DNA of 8,704 nucleotides from an uncultured Mesorhizobium sp. (GTDB taxonomy: Bacteria; Pseudomonadota; Alphaproteobacteria; Rhizobiales; Rhizobiaceae), in contig CATMOC010000126.1 of assembly GCA_950071955.1 (NCBI GenBank), positions 1 through 8,704 of the forward strand, written 5' to 3'. A program made the translations under genes and the position numbers. Shown in pieces: positions 1 to 5,316 of the stretch (position 1 is its first letter; every line of letters starts with the position of its first letter). The notes under the pieces are model-generated. The model saw only the letters and a list, made by a program, of their open reading frames with translations. It was not told the origin of the DNA and searched no databases.

Positions 1-259
1 CCTGCGGGGCGAGCAGGATGCCCCAGCGGTATTCCGGCATCTTGACATAGTCGAACTTCGCCCAGCCCTTGGGATCGACGGAAATCGCCGTGCGCAGGTA
101 GACCAGCGATTCCTGGAAGTTGCGCGGGATCAGGTCGTTCCACCAGTTGATGTAACCCGGATGCCACTTCTCCAGCGCCTTCAAGACGCGCTTGTCGGAG
201 GAGAGCCCGACATTGTTGGGAATCTGGGTGTCGTAGGAGACGTTGATCAGGTCGAGCAT
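1..259 (-). CDS. boxB: Benzoyl-CoA 2,3-epoxidase, oxygenase component B (BoxB), N-terminal 86 codons
   Basis: BoxB is the di-iron oxygenase that, with reductase BoxA, converts benzoyl-CoA to its 2,3-epoxide in the cytoplasm. I translated the minus strand: the product starts MLDLINVSYDTQIPNNVGLS and continues through WHPGYINWWNDLIP, VYLRTAISVDPKGWAKFDYV and YRWGILLAPQ. The IPNNV, NWW, YLRTA.SVDPKGWA and YRWGI blocks match what I know of the BoxB N-terminus, so the start is secure. An ATG at 259 is preceded by GGAGGA (268-273) with 8 nt spacing. The gene runs off the left edge, so the metal-binding glutamates and histidines are not visible. It follows boxC on the same strand after 81 nt and is probably cotranscribed with it. 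The order C then B differs from the A-B-C order I recall from betaproteobacterial clusters. Confidence 0.9.
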   Translation of the reverse strand, partial: MLDLINVSYDTQIPNNVGLSSDKRVLKALEKWHPGYINWWNDLIPRNFQESLVYLRTAISVDPKGWAKFDYVKMPEYRWGILLAPQ

Positions 260-288
260 GGGTGGGATCCTCCAGGTGGCGGGCAGTT

Positions 289-343
289 TAGCGAGTAGCG
301 AGTAGGGAGCAGGTGAGACTGTTTCGCTATTCGCTATTCGCTA
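289..343. repeat. Heptamer-repeat hairpin between boxC and boxB
   Basis: Three exact copies of TTCGCTA (323-343) face three copies of a near-complement, TAGCGAG, TAGCGAG and TAGGGAG (289-309), across a 13-nt loop. Of 21 opposed positions, 17 are Watson-Crick pairs. In the plus-strand reading three of the others are G-T wobbles, but in the minus-strand transcript of boxC-boxB these become A-C mismatches. The right arm contains the boxC stop codon (TAG, 341-343). There is no T-tract, so this does not look like a simple intrinsic terminator. It could be an mRNA processing or stabilising element, or a dispersed intergenic repeat. Confidence 0.75.
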
Positions 344-2002
344 CACTCTCTTCATATCGAACTCGCCTCGCACGCCGGTGCCGTAGCGCTGCAGCGCGCC
401 CTTCTCGCCGACGGCGTTGGGGCGCTGGAAGATCCAGTTCTGCCAGGCGGTGAGGCGGCCGAAGATGCGGGTTTCCATGGTTTCGGGGCCGGCGAAGCGC
501 AGGTTGGCCTCCATGCCGGTGAGCGCGTCGGGCGAGAAGGAGGCGCGTTCCTCGAGGAAGATACGCACCTCGTCCTCCCAGTCGATGTCGTCGAAGCAGA
601 AGGTGACGAGGCCGAGCTCGTTGGCGTCGAAGGCTTCCAGCGCCTCGCCGGTGCGCTCCCTCGCCTCGTCGACCTTCTCCGGCTCGCCGAGGAAGCGGGT
701 TTCGAGCCGCGTCAAATCGTTCGACATCGGGTAGAGGCCGAAATTGCCGTCGGTCAGCGTGAGGGTGGCGACCGGACGGTTGTCGCCCTCGAAATCGCCC
801 TCGGCCATGTAGGATCGGTCGACCGCGAAGAGGAGTTCGGCGAGCGGGCCGGCGAAGCAGGAGCCCGGCTCGACCAGCGCCACCAGCGAGCGCGAGGTCA
901 GGTCGACGCGCTTCAGGACGCGCTTGAAGTATAGCAGCATCTCGTTGGCGAGCCAGTGCTGGCGGTTGTCGAGCAGGAAGCGCTCGTGCGCGGCGACGAG
1001 CTGCGGATCGCCCTGGGCGCGGAAGACGATGACGCCGGTCTCCAGTTCGTTGTTGCGCAGGTGCAGGATCGCGTCGTCGAGTTCGCGCGCCACGCGCAGC
1101 ATCCAGGTGGACGCGCCCTGCTCCTGGAGATCGTCGAGCGAGGCTGGCGCGGCGTCTGTCGGACCGTGGATGGTGACCCGGGCGACGCGCTTGTCGCGGT
1201 CAATCTCCACCTCGACGCTGGAATAGGTGACCGAGCCGTCCTCGCCGAACGTGCGGTCGAGGGGGGTGAGCGAGATGCCCTTCGCGTCGGAGGGACGGCC
1301 CGATTTTGCCGCGAACTCGCGCGCGCGCTGGGACACCGTCTCGTCGAACTTCGTGTTGGCGACGACGTCGTCGACCAGCTTCCACTCCTTGGCGCGCTTG
1401 CCGCGCACGCCCTCCTCGGTGGAGCAGAACACGTCGGCGTGGTCGCGGCGCACCTTGCGCTTGTCGGTGACGCGCGTGAGCCCGCCGGTGCCGGGCAGCA
1501 CGGCGAGCAGCGGCACTTCGGGAAGCGAGACCGAGGAGGAGCCGTCGTCGGTCAGGATGATGTGGTCGCAGGCGAGCGCCAGTTCATAGCCGCCGCCGGC
1601 GCAGGCGCCGCGCACGGCGGCAATATAGTACTGGCCGGACTCGCGGCCCGCCGCCTCAAAGGTGTTGCGGGTCTCGTTGGTGAACTTGCAGAAGTTCACC
1701 TTGTGGGAATGCGCCGCGCCGCCCAGCATGCGGATGTTGGCCCCGGCGCAGAAGACGCGCTCCTTGCCGGACTGCATCACCACGACCTTCACCTCGGGAT
1801 GCTCGAAGCGCATGCGCTGGACGACGTCGGCGAGTTCGATGTCAACGCCGAGATCGTAGGAGTTGAGCTTCAGCTCGTAGCCCTCGAACAGACCGCCGGT
1901 CTCGTCTACATCCATGAACAGATGCGCGACCTCGCCCTCGTAGCGGATCTTCCAGTGACGGTACTTCGACGGGTCCGTCTGGAAATCGATTGCCTTGGCC
2001 AC
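341..2002 (-). CDS. boxC: Benzoyl-CoA-dihydrodiol lyase (2,3-epoxybenzoyl-CoA hydrolase/ring-opening enzyme) BoxC
   Basis: BoxC opens the ring of 2,3-epoxybenzoyl-CoA by hydrolysis, releasing formate and 3,4-dehydroadipyl-CoA semialdehyde, in the cytoplasm. The 553-aa product has the usual family length (about 550). It carries a crotonase-type half with VFCAGANIRML (about residues 83-93, oxyanion-hole region), GACAGGGYELALACDHIIL (132-150) and SLPEVPLLAVLPGTGGLTR (159-177), followed by a degenerate second crotonase-like half. I chose GTG at 2002 because AGGGAG lies 6 nt upstream and the product then begins MAKAIDFQTDPSKYRHWKI, typical of BoxC. An in-frame ATG at 2044 would add 14 residues, but it lies inside a palindromic operator-like site and has no clear ribosome binding site. 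The gene has a 125-nt upstream gap with operator and -10-like sequences, and boxB follows. The stop codon lies inside an inverted repeat. Confidence 0.95.
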   Translation of the reverse strand: MAKAIDFQTDPSKYRHWKIRYEGEVAHLFMDVDETGGLFEGYELKLNSYDLGVDIELADVVQRMRFEHPEVKVVVMQSGKERVFCAGANIRMLGGAAHSHKVNFCKFTNETRNTFEAAGRESGQYYIAAVRGACAGGGYELALACDHIILTDDGSSSVSLPEVPLLAVLPGTGGLTRVTDKRKVRRDHADVFCSTEEGVRGKRAKEWKLVDDVVANTKFDETVSQRAREFAAKSGRPSDAKGISLTPLDRTFGEDGSVTYSSVEVEIDRDKRVARVTIHGPTDAAPASLDDLQEQGASTWMLRVARELDDAILHLRNNELETGVIVFRAQGDPQLVAAHERFLLDNRQHWLANEMLLYFKRVLKRVDLTSRSLVALVEPGSCFAGPLAELLFAVDRSYMAEGDFEGDNRPVATLTLTDGNFGLYPMSNDLTRLETRFLGEPEKVDEARERTGEALEAFDANELGLVTFCFDDIDWEDEVRIFLEERASFSPDALTGMEANLRFAGPETMETRIFGRLTAWQNWIFQRPNAVGEKGALQRYGTGVRGEFDMKRV

Positions 2003-2034
2003 TCTATGCTCCCTGGGTCGTCGATTGGCGGCAC

Positions 2035-2053
2035 CATAGTGCACTATGATGCG
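2035..2053 (-). promoter_or_regulatory. Promoter-proximal operator-like site of boxC (palindrome plus half-degenerate TGCA-N6-TGCG)
   Basis: A perfect 14-nt palindrome, CATAGTGCACTATG (2035-2048), overlaps TGCA-N6-TGCG (2040-2053). Read on the minus strand, CGCATCATAGTGCA matches the upstream site TGCATTTTAGTGCA at 11 of 14 positions in the same register. It lies 38 nt before the boxC GTG, probably in the 5' untranslated region. I infer a secondary site for the same regulator. The TGCA motif is established for BoxR/BzdR-type repressors, but binding here is untested. Confidence 0.5.
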
Positions 2054-2117
2054 CGATGCCAGCCATCAATTGCGCGGCTCACGCAGAATTCAGTAAATTT
2101 CTCGTCGGAAAAGGAAA

Positions 2118-2123
2118 AGTATA
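2118..2123 (-). promoter_or_regulatory. Candidate -10 element for boxC
   Basis: On the minus strand TATACT immediately follows the TGCA-N6-TGCA site. It matches five of six bases of the sigma-70 consensus. The operator would fill the spacer region upstream, and the sequence at -35 (GGAAGA with 17 nt spacing) is poor. Start of transcription would be near 2111, giving a 5' untranslated region of about 110 nt. This is inferred from sequence only. Confidence 0.35.
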
Positions 2124-2140
2124 TGCACTAAAATGCATCA
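2121..2140 (-). promoter_or_regulatory. Candidate BoxR-type operator upstream of boxC
   Basis: Read on the minus strand, TGATGCATTTTAGTGCATAT contains TGCA-N6-TGCA (2124-2137) with 5-bp perfect arms. It shares 16 of 20 bases with the palindrome at 5149-5168 in front of the ligase gene. It overlaps the last codons and stop of the DUF309 gene and abuts a TATACT -10 candidate, a good position for a repressor. TGCA repeats are the known recognition core of BzdR and BoxR, regulators of benzoyl-CoA pathways. The assignment to BoxR is an inference. Confidence 0.65.
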
Positions 2141-2658
2141 TCTTCCACCTCCAGATGTGGCCGCCCGCGAAGAATCTCCTCCGGCTCCCGCTCCTGCCAG
2201 GTTTCGGCGGAGGCGAGGAACGCGCCGATGGCCGCATGGGCCGACGCCGGATCGAGGCCCATCAGCCGGTTCGCGCCGCCGCTGCGGGCGTCGCCGAGAC
2301 GCTGATGCGCTTCGCGCACGAGGCGCAGCGCGGCCTTCGGGCGGTGCATGGCGAGTTTCAGGCATCCGTTCGCCAGTTGAATCAATCCCTGCACGATCTG
2401 CCGTTCGGCGCTGTTGGGGCGGGTACCCATCCAGACCGGCTCCCACACTTCGTGCGTCTCCCAGAAGAAGCCGGCGCGGTAGAGCGTGAAGCCGCAGAGC
2501 CACGCCTCGTTGTCACGCCAGAGGTCCGGGTCGGTCGTCGCTGGCGCCCGGTCGGCGATCTCTATGAAGGCGCCGGAGGTCGGGCGCGCGGTGCGGCCGG
2601 GGATGTATGGGGTGGCGGGGAGAGGCAGATCGCCCGCCGGACAGGCGGCCTGCGCCAC
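2128..2658 (-). CDS. DUF309 domain-containing protein
   Basis: This is a 176-aa cytoplasmic protein without a signal peptide or membrane segment. It shows the DUF309 hallmark, FFWETHEVWEPVW (about residues 64-76), followed by ERQIVQGLIQLANGCLK (85-101). An N-terminal PYIPGRTARP stretch (17-26) also recurs in longer family members. The clustered Glu/His residues (E67, H69, E70, E73) are the conserved polar set. No biochemical function is established for the family that I can state. The start is GTG at 2658, one base after the TGA of the hydrolase (TGAGGTG), so translation is probably coupled; the ribosome binding site is weak (GAGG, spacing about 9). The stop lies within the boxC operator. Its place in the middle of a benzoyl-CoA pathway operon suggests an accessory role, which is inference. 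Confidence 0.85.
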   Translation of the reverse strand: MAQAACPAGDLPLPATPYIPGRTARPTSGAFIEIADRAPATTDPDLWRDNEAWLCGFTLYRAGFFWETHEVWEPVWMGTRPNSAERQIVQGLIQLANGCLKLAMHRPKAALRLVREAHQRLGDARSGGANRLMGLDPASAHAAIGAFLASAETWQEREPEEILRGRPHLEVEDDAF

Positions 2659-2659
2659 C

Positions 2660-3475
2660 TCACGCCGCCTCGGGCTCGGCCGCCTCGATGCGGTCGAGTC
2701 GTTCGACGAACTCGGTGACCAGCGCCAGCGTCCTGTCCGGCTGCTCGACGAAGGGGGCGTGGCCGCAGTCGTTGATCATCGCGACATCGACGGGATTGTA
2801 GCTCTGCTCCTGGAGCGCCTTGATCTGGGCTGCCGTTCCGTACTGGTCCTGCACGCCCTGGATCGCCAGCACGGGGACGCGAATGTAGGCGATGACCTCC
2901 TCGATGTTCCAGTGCTCGAAGGCCGGATCGAGCCAGGCGTCGTTCCAGCCGCGGAAGGCGTTGTCGACATTGGCGTGGTATTTCGACAGCCGCGCCCTGA
3001 GGTCGCCGGTCTCGTATGCCTCGCGCGCCTTCGCGATCGCCGCCAGCCCCATCGGTTCGGTGAAGAAGTGCGGCGCCATCAGCACCAGCCCCCTCACCCG
3101 GTGGTCCTGGATCGAACCGGCATAGATCGCCGCGATCGAGGCGCCGTCGGAATGGCCGAGCAGAATGCCTTCGGTGAAGCCGATCGCGCCCAGCACTTCC
3201 GGCAGCACTTCGACGGCCTCGCGCGTCATGTAGTCGACCGGCCGCGGTAGCTCCGCCGGATCGGACGCACCGTAGCCGCGCCTGGAATAGGTGAAGACCC
3301 CGTAGCGCGTCGCCTCAGCAAGTTTTCGCGGGAAATCGCGCCAGAGATCGACGCACCCGAGACCCTCGTGCAGCATCATGATGGTGGGCGCGGTGTCGGG
3401 CGACGGTCCGTGGCACTTGCCTTCGAGCCAGCCGCCGTCGGCCCGGAACATGACGCTTTCGCCGTCCTTCCACAT
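2660..3475 (-). CDS. Alpha/beta hydrolase of the box operon
   Basis: This is a 271-aa alpha/beta-hydrolase-fold enzyme, probably cytoplasmic, with no signal peptide. The oxyanion-hole motif HEGLG is at residues 36-40, the nucleophile elbow GHSDG at 107-111 (Ser109), the acid in GVQDQYG (Asp210) and the catalytic histidine in CGHAPFVEQP (His239). Together they form a complete triad. ATG at 3475 gives a sensible N-terminus (MWKDGESVMFRADGGW). It lies 4 nt after the ligase stop, with AAGGGG in the ligase tail as ribosome binding site. The open frame continues upstream to 3610, but that part is arginine/serine-rich and overlaps the ligase. Substrate is unknown. Given its place between benzoate-CoA ligase and boxC, hydrolysis of a CoA thioester, a benzoate ester or a dead-end lactone are possibilities. 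None is shown by sequence. Confidence 0.9.
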   Translation of the reverse strand: MWKDGESVMFRADGGWLEGKCHGPSPDTAPTIMMLHEGLGCVDLWRDFPRKLAEATRYGVFTYSRRGYGASDPAELPRPVDYMTREAVEVLPEVLGAIGFTEGILLGHSDGASIAAIYAGSIQDHRVRGLVLMAPHFFTEPMGLAAIAKAREAYETGDLRARLSKYHANVDNAFRGWNDAWLDPAFEHWNIEEVIAYIRVPVLAIQGVQDQYGTAAQIKALQEQSYNPVDVAMINDCGHAPFVEQPDRTLALVTEFVERLDRIEAAEPEAA

Positions 3476-3479
3476 GGCG

Positions 3480-5063
3480 TCAGGCCCCTTCCCTGAGCTT
3501 GAACCGCTGGACCTTGCCCGTTGCCGTCTTCGGCAAATCGGGCACGATGTCGATCCAGCGCGGATACTTCCAGGCGCCGACCTTGGCCTTGACGTGCTCC
3601 CTGAGCGCATCGGCGAGGCCGTCGCTTGCGGCGCCGTTTTTCAGCACCACGAAGGCGCGGGGCTTTTCCAGTCCGGTCTCGTCCTTGTGGGCGACGACGG
3701 CGGCCTCCAGCACGTCCGGGTGCGAGACCAGCGCCTGCTCGACCTCGAAGGGCGAGACCCAGATGCCGGAGACCTTAAACATGTCGTCGGTGCGGCCGCA
3801 GTAGACGTAGCGGCCCTCCGCGGTGCGCTCGTACTTGTCGCCCGTGCGCGTCCAGTGGCCCTCGAAGGTGGAGCGGCTCTTGTCGCGCTGGTTCCAGTAG
3901 TTCTCCGCTGCAGAAGGTCCGTTGACGAGGAGTTCGCCCACCTCGCCGTCGGCGACCTCCCTGCCGTGCTCGTCGACGAGGCGGACCTCGTATCCGGGCA
4001 CCGCGACGCCCGACGTGCCGTAGACGATGCTGCCAGGGGCGTTGGAGAGAAAGATGTGCAGCATTTCGGTGGAGCCGACGCCGTCGAGGATGTCGGTGCC
4101 GGTGCCGGCCTTCCACTTGTTGCCGATCTCCGCCGGCAGCGCCTCGCCGGCCGACACGCAGATGCGCAGTCGGTCCAGCCCCTTGGGCCCGTTCTGCGCC
4201 ATGTGCGCCACCATGCCGGCATAGAGCGTCGGCACGCCGCAAAAGACCGTCGGGCGCACCTCGGCCATGGCCGAAAACATGTCGGCCGGCGTCGGCCGGC
4301 CGCGGAAGAGCGCGGCGGTTGCGCCGACCGCCATCGGGAAGGTCATCGCGTTGCCGAGGCCGTAGGCGAAGAAGAGCTTTGCGGCCGAGAGCACGACGTC
4401 GTCCTCGCGCGTGCCCAGCACCCGCGCGCCGAACGTGTCGGACGTCGCCTTGAGGCTGCCGTGGACATGGCGCACGCCCTTCGGCCGGCCGGTAGAGCCG
4501 GAGGAATAGAGCCAGAAGGCGCACTCGTCCGCGCCCGCCTCCACGGTCCCGCCAGGGTTGCCGGCCGCGAGTTCGTCGGCGAAGGACAGATGCGCGCCCG
4601 CCTCGCCGCCGACGACGAAGACCTTCTTCAGGTGCGGCAGGCGGGGCAGGATGGGCGCGACCGTGGGCAGCAGTTCGGCCGAGACGAACAGCGCCCGCGC
4701 GCGGCTGTCATTGAGGATGATCTCGTAATAATCGGGCGACAGCAGCGTGTTGAGCGGCACGGGGATGACGCCGGCCTTGAGACTGCCCCAGAAGATGATC
4801 GGAAACTCGATCTGGTCGAGAACGATCATCGCGGCCCGATTCTCGGGCTGGATGCCGTGCCGCCGGTAGAGGTCGGCCATGCGGCCCGCCTCGGTCATAA
4901 GGTCGCCGTAGCTGAGGGTCCGCCCGCTCTGCCCGCACTCGACGAAGGCGGGCTTGTCGCCCCGTCCTTCCTCGACGTGCCGGTCGACAAAATAGGCCGC
5001 GGCGTTGCCGTTCGCTGGGTTCAACTCGGATCCTCCCCGATCAGGCCTGTCCTCGCACGCCAC
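3480..5063 (-). CDS. bclA: Benzoate-CoA ligase (ANL superfamily)
   Basis: It activates benzoate with ATP and CoA to benzoyl-CoA, the first step of the box pathway, in the cytoplasm. The 527-aa product has all adenylate-forming motifs: P-loop YSSGSTGRPKG (186-196), KLFFAYGLGN (229-239 region, typical of benzoate and 4-hydroxybenzoate ligases), GVGSTEMLHIFLSN (328-341), TGDKY (407-411), GRTDDMFKVSGIWVSP (423-438) and the acyl-transfer lysine in TATGKVQRFK (Lys517). 4-hydroxybenzoate-CoA ligase is the main alternative; the neighbouring boxC and boxB favour benzoate. The start is uncertain. GTG at 5063 has GGAGGAG 8 nt upstream, but TTG at 5024 has GGAGGA (5031-5036) at 6 nt spacing and gives MNPANGNAAAYFVDRH (514 aa), with the family-like part starting at once. 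It is first in a tightly packed operon with the hydrolase and DUF309 genes. Confidence 0.93.
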   Translation of the reverse strand: MACEDRPDRGGSELNPANGNAAAYFVDRHVEEGRGDKPAFVECGQSGRTLSYGDLMTEAGRMADLYRRHGIQPENRAAMIVLDQIEFPIIFWGSLKAGVIPVPLNTLLSPDYYEIILNDSRARALFVSAELLPTVAPILPRLPHLKKVFVVGGEAGAHLSFADELAAGNPGGTVEAGADECAFWLYSSGSTGRPKGVRHVHGSLKATSDTFGARVLGTREDDVVLSAAKLFFAYGLGNAMTFPMAVGATAALFRGRPTPADMFSAMAEVRPTVFCGVPTLYAGMVAHMAQNGPKGLDRLRICVSAGEALPAEIGNKWKAGTGTDILDGVGSTEMLHIFLSNAPGSIVYGTSGVAVPGYEVRLVDEHGREVADGEVGELLVNGPSAAENYWNQRDKSRSTFEGHWTRTGDKYERTAEGRYVYCGRTDDMFKVSGIWVSPFEVEQALVSHPDVLEAAVVAHKDETGLEKPRAFVVLKNGAASDGLADALREHVKAKVGAWKYPRWIDIVPDLPKTATGKVQRFKLREGA

Positions 5064-5086
5064 GCTGATGTCTCCTCCACGCGACG

Positions 5087-5100
5087 TGCGATATCATGCA
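5087..5100 (-). promoter_or_regulatory. Promoter-proximal half-degenerate operator of the ligase gene
   Basis: TGCGATATCATGCA on the plus strand is TGCG-N6-TGCA, the same one-base departure from TGCA-N6-TGCA as in the boxC proximal site. It lies 24-37 nt before the GTG at 5063, downstream of the -10 candidate, so it would be in the leader of the ligase transcript. I infer a secondary site for the same regulator. Confidence 0.4.
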
Positions 5101-5128
5101 GCACGAGGCGGATACAGGCAAGCTGCCA

Positions 5129-5134
5129 TATATA
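5129..5134 (-). promoter_or_regulatory. Candidate -10 element for the ligase operon
   Basis: TATATA within CTATATATGG (minus strand) is the best -10 candidate between the operator and the ligase start. The palindrome at 5149-5168 would then cover the -35 region, as expected for repression. There is no good TTGACA-like -35. Transcription would start near 5122. The motif is self-complementary, so a plus-strand role cannot be excluded. Confidence 0.35.
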
Positions 5135-5148
5135 GCCCATGCTCGGAA

Positions 5149-5168
5149 TGATGCATTTTGTTGCATCA
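5149..5168. promoter_or_regulatory. Candidate BoxR-type operator in the ligase/ureohydrolase divergent region
   Basis: TGATGCATTTTGTTGCATCA is a perfect inverted repeat with 7-bp arms around a 6-nt spacer, containing TGCA-N6-TGCA (5152-5165). The nearly identical sequence recurs upstream of boxC. It lies between the benzoate-CoA ligase (minus) and the ureohydrolase (plus), 86 nt from the ligase GTG and 148 nt from the ureohydrolase ATG. It could therefore serve either direction or both. TGCA repeats are the known core of BoxR/BzdR operators; which protein binds here is an inference. Confidence 0.7.
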
Positions 5169-5316
5169 ATCGTGGGCACTTCATTCAACTTCACCCTGGG
5201 ACTCCCGTCGCGTGCGCCCTTAGGATGCACTTTCGCACACCTCGGACTTCCGGCCTGCCGACCGGGCCTTGGCAGCGGCCATTCCGGCAGACAATATCCG
5301 GCGCAGAGGACTCGGG
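5169..5316. other. Leader region upstream of the ureohydrolase, no gene
   Basis: Between the operator and the ureohydrolase start I see no gene, tRNA or convincing -35/-10 pair on the plus strand. A weak TGCA-N6-CACA resemblance occurs at 5226-5239. The last bases carry the ribosome binding site AGAGGA (5305-5310). Confidence 0.4.

Noticed and set aside
2003..2044. Longer boxC starting at ATG 2044
   Set aside because: The added 14 residues are not typical of BoxC, the ATG sits in a palindromic operator-like site, and GTG 2002 has a better ribosome binding site.
956..2131. Open frame of 391 codons on the plus strand
   Set aside because: It is antisense to boxC, low in complexity and without motifs, and it has no ribosome binding site or family match that I recognise.
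3476..3610. Longer hydrolase starting at 3610
   Set aside because: The extra residues overlap the ligase gene and are Arg/Ser-rich shadow sequence. ATG 3475 is well placed behind the ligase stop.
3378..5135. Long open frame of 585 codons on the plus strand
   Set aside because: It lies opposite the benzoate-CoA ligase and hydrolase genes, is rich in Arg, Ala, Gly and His, and has no recognisable domain. This is the usual antisense shadow in GC-rich coding DNA.
5226..5239. TGCA-N6-CACA as a further BoxR-type operator before the ureohydrolase
   Set aside because: The second half matches only weakly and the surrounding bases do not resemble the two strong sites.
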